DNA of 22,762 nucleotides from positions 1-22,762 of the forward strand of contig JBILNK010000060.1 of assembly GCA_044375105.1 (NCBI GenBank), written 5' to 3'. The stretch's first letter is position 1, and the number at the start of each line of letters is the position of its first letter. The stretch is from JBIKLM01 sp044375105 (GTDB taxonomy: Bacteria > Planctomycetota > UBA1135 > GCA-002686595). Position numbers and translations under genes: made by a program. This document shows positions 7,440 through 14,839 of this stretch, piece by piece. The notes below the pieces were generated by a model. It saw only the letters and a program-made list of their open reading frames with translations, made no database searches and had not been told where the DNA came from.

Positions 7440-8693
7440 TCAGGACCCTTCCGGGTCGAAGGGGAAATCGCCGTAGGGTCGCGTGCGGGGCTTGGCCGCG
7501 CGGCGCTGGCGCAGGGTTTCGAGCAGCCCCTCGGCCTCGAGACGCTTGAAGATGCCGCGCGCCAGCACGAGGTGGCCGGCTTCGTTCCAGTGGGCGTCGT
7601 CGGGCATCAGGAAAGCGCGCCGATCCTGGCCCATGCGGTCGGCTTCCTCGAAGAAGTCCCAGCACACGATGCCGCGGGCTTCCAGGTCCTCGCGCAGCAC
7701 CTCGATCGGCTCGCGGCGCGGCGTGTCGAGGGGCGGGGCGCCCTCGAGCTGGTTGTTGCGCAGGAAGTTGGCCCAGGCCTTGTCGGAGTCCTGGATCAGA
7801 TCCACCAGGATGCCGACGCGCAGCTCGACGCCGCGCTCGCGGCAGGCCTCCGCCAAGATCGAGAACTCCTCCAGGGTGCGCTGGTACATGGCGTCGACGG
7901 CCGCAGGGCGCGGGGCGCGCGAGACCATCCAGCGCTGGATCGCCGTGTCGCGCCGGTCGTTGACCTGGAACTTGGCGCGCTGGCGCCGGTAGAGCGCCGA
8001 CCATTCGTTGAGCCAGCGGTGGGTGCGGGCCACGGGCAGTTTCAAGAAGCCCGGCCAGCCGGCGACCACATCCTGAGGCACCAGGCCGCCGGGCCCGTCG
8101 GCGACGCGCACGAAGCGCGCCGCGGAGGACGGATCGAGCATCAGCTGGGCGCTGGGCGAGACCAGCACCATGACCAGATCGGGCTCGAGCGCCTCGAGCA
8201 GGCTGGCGGCCAGGCGGCAGGACTGCAGGGCCGAATAGGCCATCACGCCGCCGTTGTGCACGCGCGCCGCGGAGACGCGGCCCTGCACCAGGGTTTCGAG
8301 CTTGTAGTTCCAGCACCAGGGCTGCAGGGCGCCGCCGGCGCCGTAGACGTTGCTGGCGCCGAAGCCTGCCAGACGCAGCTCATCGAGCGGCGCATCGTCG
8401 GGGATCTCCGGCGAGCGCAGCCCGAAGCGGTCGAGCCGCGTCTGGTACGCCGGGTTCTCGAAGTGTGGCCGGTTGAGCCAGCCCAGGCGCTCGTCGGTGA
8501 AGATGCTGCGGTTGCCGCCGTCGGCGCCCTGCTTGGAGTCCGCGATCCCGACGCCGTAGTCGAAGGCCGCGAAGCCCGCGGCCACGCCCAAGAAAACCCA
8601 GAACAGGAGCGCCAGGGCGGCGACGCGGCGCACGGGGGCCGTGGACAGCCCGTCGGCGGGATCGTCGTGGGGTCGCGCGGCTCGCTCGCTCAT
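7440..8693 (-). CDS. Membrane-anchored SGNH/GDSL hydrolase-like protein
   Basis: A 417-residue protein with one N-terminal membrane segment (about residues 23-43) and an outside domain that fits the SGNH hydrolase/esterase fold as used by AlgJ/AlgX-type acyltransferases. Block I is GFGASNVYG with Ser114 as candidate nucleophile (GAS in place of GDS). A block-like VHNGGVMAYSALQ with Asn147 follows, and near the C-terminus DDAHWNEAGHLVLA supplies the Asp365/His368 pair. Such proteins usually work with an MBOAT partner, taking the acyl group outside the cytoplasm and placing it on a glycan. The partner gene follows after 12 nt. The ATG overlaps the stop of the upstream oxidoreductase by 4 nt (ATGA), implying coupling. 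The acetylation role is inferred from context and fold. Confidence 0.85.
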   Translation of the reverse strand: MSERAARPHDDPADGLSTAPVRRVAALALLFWVFLGVAAGFAAFDYGVGIADSKQGADGGNRSIFTDERLGWLNRPHFENPAYQTRLDRFGLRSPEIPDDAPLDELRLAGFGASNVYGAGGALQPWCWNYKLETLVQGRVSAARVHNGGVMAYSALQSCRLAASLLEALEPDLVMVLVSPSAQLMLDPSSAARFVRVADGPGGLVPQDVVAGWPGFLKLPVARTHRWLNEWSALYRRQRAKFQVNDRRDTAIQRWMVSRAPRPAAVDAMYQRTLEEFSILAEACRERGVELRVGILVDLIQDSDKAWANFLRNNQLEGAPPLDTPRREPIEVLREDLEARGIVCWDFFEEADRMGQDRRAFLMPDDAHWNEAGHLVLARGIFKRLEAEGLLETLRQRRAAKPRTRPYGDFPFDPEGS

Positions 8694-9676
8694 GGGATCA
8701 GCAGCACCTTACCCGCGGTGCGCCGCGCTTCGATGGCCGCATGGGCGGCGGCCGCCTGCTCGAGCGGGAAACGGGCCCCGATCAGCGGCTCCAGGCGTTG
8801 CGCTTCGGCCAGGGCGCACAGGCGCCCCCAGACGTCGCTGCGGCGCGGGAAGTCGAGGTTCTCGATGTTGAGTCCGAACAGGCCCCAAGAGCGCAGGAAC
8901 AGCATCAGCGGATGCACGCGCTTGATGCGCTCGGCATGGTCCTTTTCGATCGAGGAGAAGCCGATCGTCACCAGCCGGCCCAGGGGCGCCAGGCAGGCCA
9001 GGCTGTGCTCGAAGACCTCGCCGCCGACGCTCTCCAAGCAATAGTCGACCCCACGGCCGCCCGTGTCCGAGGCCACTCGGGAGCGCAGGTCCTCGCCGCG
9101 GTAGTCGATGCAGGCGTCGGCGCCCAGGGCCAGCACCTGGGTGACCTTCTCGGGACCGCCGGCGGTGCCGATCACGGTCAGGCCCCGGGCCTTGGCCAGC
9201 CGCACCGCGGCGCTGCCGGTGGCGCCGGCGGCCGCCTGGATCAGGGCCGTCTCGCCGGGGCGCGCGCGGGCCAGCTCCTCCTGGGCGTACCAGGCGGTGG
9301 CGTAGGCGATGGCGAAGGCCGCGCCGGCGGCGAAGTCGAGGTGCGCGGGCAGCGGCAGGATCTGGCCCGGGCGCAGGGCCACGCGTTCGGCGTAGCAGCC
9401 GCCCGAGAACTTGATCGCGATCACGCGCTGGCCCAGCTCGAAGCCGCGCGCGTCGCGGCCCTTCTGGACGATCACCCCGCAGGCTTCCTTGCCGATCTCG
9501 TAGGGCAGGCGCTGGTCCTTGCGGTACAGGCCACGGCGCTCGACCAGCTCGGCGAAATTGAGCCCGATGGCGCGCAGCTCGACGATCCAGCCGTCGAGCG
9601 GCAGCTCCGGCTCGGGCGCCTCGACCGGCACCAGGACCTCGGGCCCGCCGAAGCCCGTGAGCACGACCTTGCGCAT
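8690..9676 (-). CDS. Zinc-independent MDR oxidoreductase (quinone oxidoreductase-like)
   Basis: A 328-residue medium-chain dehydrogenase/reductase of the quinone oxidoreductase type. The N-terminal GroES-like half has LTGFGGPEVL, GLNFAELVERRGLY and GKEACGVI. The NAD(P)-binding half has the nucleotide loop AAAGATGSAAVRLAKA (about 148-163), then GADACIDYR and GGRGVDYCLESVGG. It ends with the typical AAHAAIEARRTAGKVLLIP. The cysteine cluster and ligands of zinc alcohol dehydrogenases are missing. NADPH-dependent reduction of an enone, quinone or enoyl thioester is plausible. It starts 9 nt after the ketoacyl synthase, with GAGG overlapping that gene's stop as a likely ribosome-binding site, and its own stop overlaps the SGNH start. 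An enoyl-reductase role in the same pathway is an inference from the operon. Confidence 0.9.
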   Translation of the reverse strand: MRKVVLTGFGGPEVLVPVEAPEPELPLDGWIVELRAIGLNFAELVERRGLYRKDQRLPYEIGKEACGVIVQKGRDARGFELGQRVIAIKFSGGCYAERVALRPGQILPLPAHLDFAAGAAFAIAYATAWYAQEELARARPGETALIQAAAGATGSAAVRLAKARGLTVIGTAGGPEKVTQVLALGADACIDYRGEDLRSRVASDTGGRGVDYCLESVGGEVFEHSLACLAPLGRLVTIGFSSIEKDHAERIKRVHPLMLFLRSWGLFGLNIENLDFPRRSDVWGRLCALAEAQRLEPLIGARFPLEQAAAAHAAIEARRTAGKVLLIP

Positions 9677-9685
9677 AGCCAGGCC

Positions 9686-10636
9686 TCAGCGCGCGTCGAT
9701 GCGCCGCAGCAGCACGCTGCCCGTGGTGAAGCCCGAGCCGAACACGGTCAACAGGAACAGGTCGCCGTCCCGCACGCTGGCCTGCTGGGCATCGAGGGCC
9801 GTGGTGAAGGCGGTGATCACACCGGCGGCGCCCTGATTGCCGCAGGTTTCCACGTTGTGCCAATGGCGCTCGGGGCGCACGCCGAGACGGCTGCCGACCT
9901 CCTCGAGCACGCGCAGGTTGGCCTGGTGTCCGCAGAAGGCGCGCAGATCGCCGACGGCGAGGCCGTTACGGCCGAGCAGATCCCTGGCGCTCTTCTCGAA
10001 GCTGCGCAGGGCGTATTCCTTGACCCGCCGGCCGTCCTGGCGAAAGGTGCCACCGATCGGGGTGGTGACGAAATCGGCGCCCTCGTTGATGTTCTCCATC
10101 AACAGATCGACGATCTCGAAGCCGACCTTCGGCCGCTGCTTGCACAAGAGCACCGTCGCGGCGCTGTCGCCAAAGAAGATGCAGGTGGCGCGGTCGTCGT
10201 AGTCGGTGACGCGGGTGTACTTCTCGGCGGTGCACAGGGCCGCGCGCTCGAGCCCCAGGGTCTCGACCAGCCCGCGGGCCACCGCCAAGCCGTACACGAA
10301 CCCGGAGCAGGCGGCGTTGACGTCGAAGGCGATCGGATCGATGCCCAGCTTCTGCCCGATGTAGTTGGCGGTCGCCGGGATCAGGCGATCGGGGGTGCTG
10401 GTGGCGCAGACCAGCAGCTGCAGCCGCTTCGGGTCCCAGCCGGCGCGCTCGAGGGCGTGCCGGGTGGCCGCGGCCCCGAGGTCGCTGGTGTCGTGTCCCT
10501 GGGGGGCCGCGCGGCGCTCACGGATCCCGGTGTGCGACAGGATCCAATCCTCGTTGGTCGGCACGCGCCGGATCAGGTCCGCGTTGGTGATCACCTCCGC
10601 AGGGACGCAATAGCCGGTGCCACAAAGGAAGGTCAT
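9686..10636 (-). CDS. 3-oxoacyl-ACP synthase III (FabH-like)
   Basis: A 316-residue thiolase-fold ketosynthase, the normal FabH length. The expected catalytic set is present: Cys110 in DVNAACSGFVYGLA, His237 in GHQANLRVLEEV, and Asn267 in ETCGNQGAAG. The last differs from the common GNTSAA of housekeeping FabH. NEDWILSHTGIRER near residue 30 is a family hallmark. FabH-type enzymes condense an acyl-CoA starter with malonyl-ACP; relatives make special starters, quinolones or head-to-head lipids. I chose the ATG at 10634-10636 because the GTG at 10802-10804 would add 56 residues unlike any FabH. It is the first gene of the operon with the MDR, SGNH and MBOAT genes. Placement in an acyl-transfer operon suggests a dedicated acyl product rather than general fatty-acid initiation. 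Confidence 0.9.
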   Translation of the reverse strand: MTFLCGTGYCVPAEVITNADLIRRVPTNEDWILSHTGIRERRAAPQGHDTSDLGAAATRHALERAGWDPKRLQLLVCATSTPDRLIPATANYIGQKLGIDPIAFDVNAACSGFVYGLAVARGLVETLGLERAALCTAEKYTRVTDYDDRATCIFFGDSAATVLLCKQRPKVGFEIVDLLMENINEGADFVTTPIGGTFRQDGRRVKEYALRSFEKSARDLLGRNGLAVGDLRAFCGHQANLRVLEEVGSRLGVRPERHWHNVETCGNQGAAGVITAFTTALDAQQASVRDGDLFLLTVFGSGFTTGSVLLRRIDAR

Positions 10637-11141
10637 GGGACGGGGGGACTCGCCGGGGGGGCGTGGCGGGTGCTGGCCGCACAACTTTATCCCAGCTCCC
10701 CCCCGCAGGGCGGACTCCGAATGTGTCGATACTTTTTTCCGGTGCTCGAGGAAAATGCCGGGGTGCTGGGACGGCTGCTCGTCGGGGCTCTGCTCCCGGT
10801 TCAAGACGGCCAGGGAGCCCCTGAGGCTGCCTCGCCCACCGCGGCGTCCTCAGCGGGCGCGGCGGCGCGATCGGGCCGAAAAAGTTCCTGGGGCGAAGGG
10901 GGTCCCTCCAGCGGGGTGCTTGGCAGCGCTGGCCGCGCGGCCCTAGCGGGTGGCCCGCAGCTCGTGAGCTGCGTCCGGGCCCGAGAGGGGCCCAGATCGG
11001 AATCGGCGCGAGCCGACAGGACGCTGGCCGCTCGCCCTCGGAGATGATCGCCGGGCCGCGCCCGTCTCCACGGCCTCCGGGGCGACCCGGGGCGCGCGGA
11101 CCGGGCTCGGCCCGGGTGAATTTCGGCGCGCCTTCGAACCC
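10637..11141. other. 505-nt gap between divergent genes with a cluster of inverted repeats
   Basis: No convincing gene is seen between the FabH-like gene (minus) and the Pr6Pr gene (plus); the open frames here are GC artefacts. The stretch must hold the two divergent promoters. AT-richer patches lie near 10684-10760. At least four inverted repeats are packed into 10908-10993: CCAGCG/CGCTGG (10908-10913, 10927-10932), the palindrome GGCCGCGCGGCC (10931-10942), CGCAGCTC/GAGCTGCG (10956-10963, 10966-10973) and GGGCCC/GGGCCC (10977-10982, 10988-10993). A structured leader or operator is possible. Confidence 0.4.
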
Positions 11142-11813
11142 ATGCCCCCCCGCGACTCCCGCTCCAAGACCTCGCTCCTGCGGGGGCTGGCCACGGCCAT
11201 CGCCCTCTTGGGCTGGGGCATCCTGCTGCTGCGCGTGCAGCGGCTCTACGGCGGCCACGCGGGGGCGGGCTCGGGCTGGACGGCGGTGCTGCAGCGCTTC
11301 AGCGAGTACTTCACACTGCTGACCAACACCCTGGCCTGCGCGATCTTGACCCGCGCCGCCTCGGCGCGCCGCGGCGCGCCGCACCGCGGCCCCCTGGCCG
11401 ATCCGGCCCTGGCCACCTCCGCGGCCGCTTCGATGGTGCTGGTCGCCGGCGTGTACGGCTTGCTGCTTTCGGGACGCTGGAACCCACAGGGCTGGGACCG
11501 GGTCGCGGACGTGGGTCTGCACTACGTGATGCCGCCGCTGTTCCTGGGCTATTGGTGGCTGAGCCTGCCGAAGGGCTGCCTCGGCTGGCGTGACCTGCCG
11601 CGCACCTGGATTTATCCGCTGCTCTATCTGGGCTGGATCCTGGCGCGCGGCGCGAGCACCGGCCGCTACCCCTACCCGTTCCTCGACGTGGGCCGCTTGG
11701 GAGCCAGCGTGGCGCTCAACCTGGTGGCCCTGTTCCTGGCCTTCAACGCGGTCGCCGCGGTCCTGATCTGGGGCAACCGGCGTTTCGGCCCGCCGCTGAA
11801 CCGCACGCGCTGA
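11142..11813 (+). CDS. Pr6Pr-family integral membrane protein
   Basis: A 223-residue protein with about six membrane segments. The pattern fits the bacterial Pr6Pr family: FSEYFTLLTNTLACAIL after the first helix, VAGVYGLLLSGRWNPQGWDRVADVGLHYVMPPLFLGYWWLSLPKG in the middle (read as separate short motifs), and the conserved tail RGASTGRYPYPFLDVGRLG. The aromatic YPYPFLDV motif and the paired HY and WW positions are the most telling. The biochemical role of the family is not established. The ATG start places the first helix about 12 residues in. It is followed at 61 nt by the phoD-like gene on the same strand, which may be cotranscribed; no hairpin separates them. Confidence 0.82.
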   Translation: MPPRDSRSKTSLLRGLATAIALLGWGILLLRVQRLYGGHAGAGSGWTAVLQRFSEYFTLLTNTLACAILTRAASARRGAPHRGPLADPALATSAAASMVLVAGVYGLLLSGRWNPQGWDRVADVGLHYVMPPLFLGYWWLSLPKGCLGWRDLPRTWIYPLLYLGWILARGASTGRYPYPFLDVGRLGASVALNLVALFLAFNAVAAVLIWGNRRFGPPLNRTR

Positions 11814-11874
11814 GCCGCCCGAGAGCGCCGATCCATGGCAGCATCGCGGCGTCCCCTCGCAGCGAGGCACGCCC

Positions 11875-13509
11875 ATGGCCCTTTCCCGCCGATCCCACGC
11901 ACGACAGCGCCGCCCCCATCCCGACCTCGAGCCCGCCGGCCGCGCCCCGGCCCCCGGCGGGAGACAGGACCGACCGCAGGGCGGGCCCGATGGCCTGCTC
12001 GACCCAAGCTCGCGCCGCACAGCGGCCATAAGTCCGCGCTCGCGACGGAGCATCCCGTGGGCGGCCCGGGTCGCAGCCGCAGGCCTGTGCCTCGCGCCCC
12101 TCGGCCGTGCCCAGGAGCCGGCGCCGGCGCCGCCCGCGGACGACGGGCGCCATCCCGCCCGCGACCTCGCGCCGCGCGGCTTCGCCGCCCTGGAGCCGGA
12201 TTTCGAGCTGACCCGCTTCGCCTTCGGCTCCTGCTACCAGCAAGCCGAGCCCTGCCCGCTGCTGCTCGAGCTGCTGCCGCGCGGCCCGCAGCTCTACCTG
12301 GCCCTGGGCGACAACATCTACGGCGACAGCCCGGATCCGGAGGTGCTGCGCGGCGCCTATCGCCAGCTGGCCGGCCAGCCGGAATGGCGCGCCTTGGCGA
12401 AATCGACGCGCTTCCTGGCCACCTGGGACGACCACGACTACGGCGCCAACGACGCGGGACGCGAGTACCCGAGCGGCGCGGCTTCCAAGGCGCTGCTGCT
12501 GGACTTCTTCGGCGAGCCCGCGGACAGCGCGCGCCGCGCGCGCGAGGGCCTCTACCACAGCCACCTGTTCGGGCCGCCGGAGCGGCGCGTGCAGGTGCTG
12601 CTGCTCGATCTGCGCAGCTTTCGCGCTTCGCTCGATCCGCGCCGCGAGCAGCTCTACCCGGAGATGGGCGACTACGTGCCGCACCCCGCCGAGCGTGAGG
12701 CCGACTTCCTGGGCGAGGCCCAATGGCGCTGGCTCGAAGAGCAGCTGCGCCAGCCCGCGCGGCTGCGTTTCGTGGCCAGCTCGACCCAGTTGGTCGTGGG
12801 GCACAACGGCTACGAGGCCTGGATCAACTACCCAGCCGAGCGCGAGCGCTTCTTCGATCTGGTGCAGAGCACGCGCGCCGAAGGCCTGATCGTGCTCTCC
12901 GGCGACACCCACTACGCCGAGCTCAACGTGGAGGACCGCGCCGGCCTGTATCCGATCTACGACCTGACCTCCAGCGCCCTCAACCAGCGCTGGGAGAGCC
13001 TCGGGCCCAGCGACCGGCGCCTGGGCCCGGGCTACAACGAAGCCAACTTCGGCTGGGTCGAGATCCGCTGGGACGGCCCGCAGCCGTCGGTGTCCCTCGA
13101 GGTCTACGGCGCCGCTGGCCGGCGCGCGATCGCCCTGGAGGTGCCGATCGCGGAGCTCGGCTTCGCCCACGCCGCGGAGCTCGACCAGCGCGCGGCGGCG
13201 AGCGCTCCGGCCTGGCTGGGCCGTTGGAGCTCGGCCTTCGGGGACCTCGAGCTCGGCCCCGGCGACGGCGCCGCCGTCCGTGGCACCTACCCGGGCGGTG
13301 CGCTCGAACTGCGCCCATCCGAGGGCGCCCTGGAGGGCACCTGGAGCGAAGGCGAGCGCGGCGGCCGCTGCCGTTTCGTGCCCTCCCGCGACGGACGCTT
13401 CCTGCTCGGCCTCTACAGCCGCGCCGCGGGCCCCCTGCGACTGGCCTGGCCCTGCTGGCGGCCGGGAGCGCGCGGCTTCGCGCCGCTCGGCTATTCGGCG
13501 CCGCGCTGA
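11875..13509 (+). CDS. PhoD-type alkaline phosphatase/phosphodiesterase
   Basis: A 544-residue secreted metallophosphatase-like protein. The metal-site blocks of the PhoD family appear in order: FGSCYQQ (about 117-123), LGDNIYGD (144-151), TWDDHDYGANDAGREYP (183-199), SSTQLVVGHNG (302-312) and LSGDTHYAEL (341-350). Together these predict hydrolysis of phosphate mono- or diesters outside the cytoplasm. A Tat-like SRRSIPW followed by a hydrophobic run (about 56-76) and a GRA-Q cleavage site lies unusually far in, after about 55 basic, low-complexity residues. The ATG has GAGG about 10 nt upstream and no ATG, GTG or TTG start codon exists before the signal, so the start is kept. Residues about 435-544 form an additional Gly/Trp-rich beta-like domain, not part of the PhoD core. 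No PHO box was recognised. Confidence 0.9.
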   Translation: MALSRRSHARQRRPHPDLEPAGRAPAPGGRQDRPQGGPDGLLDPSSRRTAAISPRSRRSIPWAARVAAAGLCLAPLGRAQEPAPAPPADDGRHPARDLAPRGFAALEPDFELTRFAFGSCYQQAEPCPLLLELLPRGPQLYLALGDNIYGDSPDPEVLRGAYRQLAGQPEWRALAKSTRFLATWDDHDYGANDAGREYPSGAASKALLLDFFGEPADSARRAREGLYHSHLFGPPERRVQVLLLDLRSFRASLDPRREQLYPEMGDYVPHPAEREADFLGEAQWRWLEEQLRQPARLRFVASSTQLVVGHNGYEAWINYPAERERFFDLVQSTRAEGLIVLSGDTHYAELNVEDRAGLYPIYDLTSSALNQRWESLGPSDRRLGPGYNEANFGWVEIRWDGPQPSVSLEVYGAAGRRAIALEVPIAELGFAHAAELDQRAAASAPAWLGRWSSAFGDLELGPGDGAAVRGTYPGGALELRPSEGALEGTWSEGERGGRCRFVPSRDGRFLLGLYSRAAGPLRLAWPCWRPGARGFAPLGYSAPR

Positions 13510-13530
13510 CGGGCTCCCGAAAGCGATCGC

Positions 13531-13547
13531 CTCGGGCTGCGCCCGAG
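13531..13547. terminator. Perfect hairpin after phoD-like gene
   Basis: CTCGGGC (13531-13537), loop TGC and GCCCGAG (13541-13547) make a perfect 7-bp stem, 21 nt after the PhoD stop and between convergent genes. There is no T-run. Confidence 0.4.
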
Positions 13548-13566
13548 CCGCAGGGCCAGCCCGTCC

Positions 13567-13584
13567 GGCGGCCTTTGGGCCGCC
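13567..13584. terminator. Second perfect hairpin between convergent genes
   Basis: GGCGGCC (13567-13573), loop TTTG and GGCCGCC (13578-13584) make a perfect 7-bp stem. It lies 24 nt beyond the end of the minus-strand pseudogene, so it can serve both directions together with the preceding hairpin. Confidence 0.45.
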
Positions 13585-13608
13585 ATCCGGCGAGCCCCGG
13601 CGGCGCGC

Positions 13609-14577
13609 TCACCAGCCGGGCAGCTCGAGCCGCGAGAGCAGCGCGGGCCGCTCCGGATCGTCCGGATCGGCGCAGACCCAGGCGCCGTCCGCGGCAAAGT
13701 CGAGGCCCTCGAGCTTGCGCCGCGTGGGCTGCCCGTCGGGCTCGAGGACCCGCGTCACGCGCAGCGCAGAGCCCTCGAACCAGCCGATCCAACTGCCCAG
13801 GCAGGCGCCGTCGTCGACGGCATCCTCGCTGGCCTCGGCGGCGGCCAGGAAACACAGCCGCCCGTCCGGGGCCCGAGCGACGTCGGTGAAGCCGAGCGGC
13901 ACGCCGGCTTCGCGCCCCAGGTCGCAGCGCGTGGGCTCGCCCAGAGCGGGCAGCGGCCCGCCGGCCTCGAGGTGGCGCAGGAGCGCGCCGAGATCCAGAT
14001 CGAGCCAGGCGTTGTGGGGCCCGCAGCCCGCGCGCTTGGCGCCGTTGCCGCGCTGGAGCAGGCGCACGCGATCGCCCACGAGTTCGGCGCCCTCCAGGTT
14101 GAGCTCGCTGCCGGCGAAGCCCTGGCAGGCGCGCAGCGCTGCCTAGAGCTCGGGCGCTTCAAGCAACACGAAATCGCCCTGGGCCGTCCCCAGGGCGATC
14201 CGTTCGCGCGTCGGTCGGCTGCCGGAGGCCAGCGCCAGCAGCCGCTGGTCGGGCAGGCGCAGCAGCGCCTCGAGATCGAGCTTTCCGCGCTTGCCCGCGG
14301 CCGTGGGCGAAAAACGCCGCGGGGCGCCGGGAGCGATTGGCAGCAGCAGCGGGCGAGCCCGGCCGTTGCGCTGGGCCAAGGCCAGGGCCGAGACGTCGTC
14401 CTGCAGGACCACGAACTCGTTGCCCACAGCGCGCAGGCCGGAGGCCGCGCGCACGTGGGCATCGAGATCGAACTCCGCCAAACGCGCGGGCTCGAGGTCG
14501 TAGAGCAGCGGCTGGCAGGCGCCCAGGCGCGCGATCTGCGCGGGTGCGGGCTCGGCGCGGAGATCCCGGCTCGACAT
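13609..14577 (-). pseudogene. DUF6929-like gene interrupted by an in-frame TAG
   Basis: Two open stretches in the same reading frame are separated by a single stop codon (TAG, plus-strand bases 14143-14145), with no frameshift. Read through, they give one protein of about 322 residues. The N-terminal part has GNEFVVLQDDVSALAL, LDLEALLRLPDQRLLALASGSRPTRER and the segment ending LLEAPEL. Directly after the stop comes AALRACQGFAGSELNLEGAEL, then VRLLQRGNGAK, and later LEGLDFAADG near the C-terminus. The order LALGSGS..R, then NxEGA, then LLQRGN matches my recollection of the DUF6929 family, beta-propeller-like proteins of unknown function. The likely start is ATG at 14575-14577. A TAGCGT box ends 7 nt before it. 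The stop could be a real nonsense mutation or a sequencing error. TAG ends other genes here, so recoding is unlikely. Confidence 0.75.
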
Positions 14578-14584
14578 GGGCGCC

Positions 14585-14590
14585 ACGCTA
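14585..14590 (-). promoter_or_regulatory. Possible -10 box TAGCGT, near-leaderless
   Basis: On the minus strand TAGCGT is followed by 7 nt and then the ATG at 14577. It resembles the TAGTCT box before the gene at 20346. No matching -35 element was recognised, so this is a weak call. Confidence 0.25.
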
Positions 14591-14614
14591 GCAGGCCGCG
14601 GCGCGCCCGCGCCC

Positions 14615-14634
14615 GCCGGAGCTGCGCTTCCGGC
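14615..14634. repeat. Inverted repeat with CTGCGC apex
   Basis: GCCGGA (14615-14620) pairs with TCCGGC (14629-14634) around GCTGCGCT. The loop is identical to that of the hairpin after bioA (2851-2858), and both copies are followed by TTGCG. It lies in the 262-nt gap between the broken DUF6929-like gene and the VWA gene, where no gene was seen. Confidence 0.4.
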
Positions 14635-14839
14635 GCCTTGCGTCGCCGCCGGGGAGCAAGGCGGCGCGCTGACGACGAGCCCGATCGGCCGCCGCGACCC
14701 GTTCAGGCGCCGCAGTCAGCCAGCCAAAGGGCTGTTGCCGATGGACGCCGGCCGAACGGCTGCTGTCGGAAGCAGCGGCCGCAGGGCGCAGGCCAGCGGC
14801 GCCCCGTGCGCTGCCCCCCGCGCCGCTGCACGGCCCAGC

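Noticed and set aside
5404..8316. A 970-codon open frame on the minus strand
   Set aside because: It overlaps the MBOAT and SGNH genes in another frame, is Arg/Pro/Gly/Ala-rich and matches no family; it stays open only because stop codons are rare at this GC.
10637..10804. 56-residue N-terminal extension of the FabH-like protein from a GTG
   Set aside because: FabH proteins begin just before the segment that starts at the 10636 ATG; the extension has no family resemblance.
8741..11047. A 768-codon open frame on the plus strand
   Set aside because: It runs antisense to the FabH-like and MDR genes, whose catalytic motifs are clear; the translation is low-complexity.
14143..14145. TAG as a recoded sense codon (pyrrolysine or code change)
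   Set aside because: TAG closes other genes in the window at 4343-4345 and 20132-20134, and no readthrough signal was recognised.
13609..14577. Annotating two separate small genes instead of one broken gene
   Set aside because: Both halves are in one frame and the conserved motifs continue directly across the stop codon; the internal start of the second half would lose conserved sequence.
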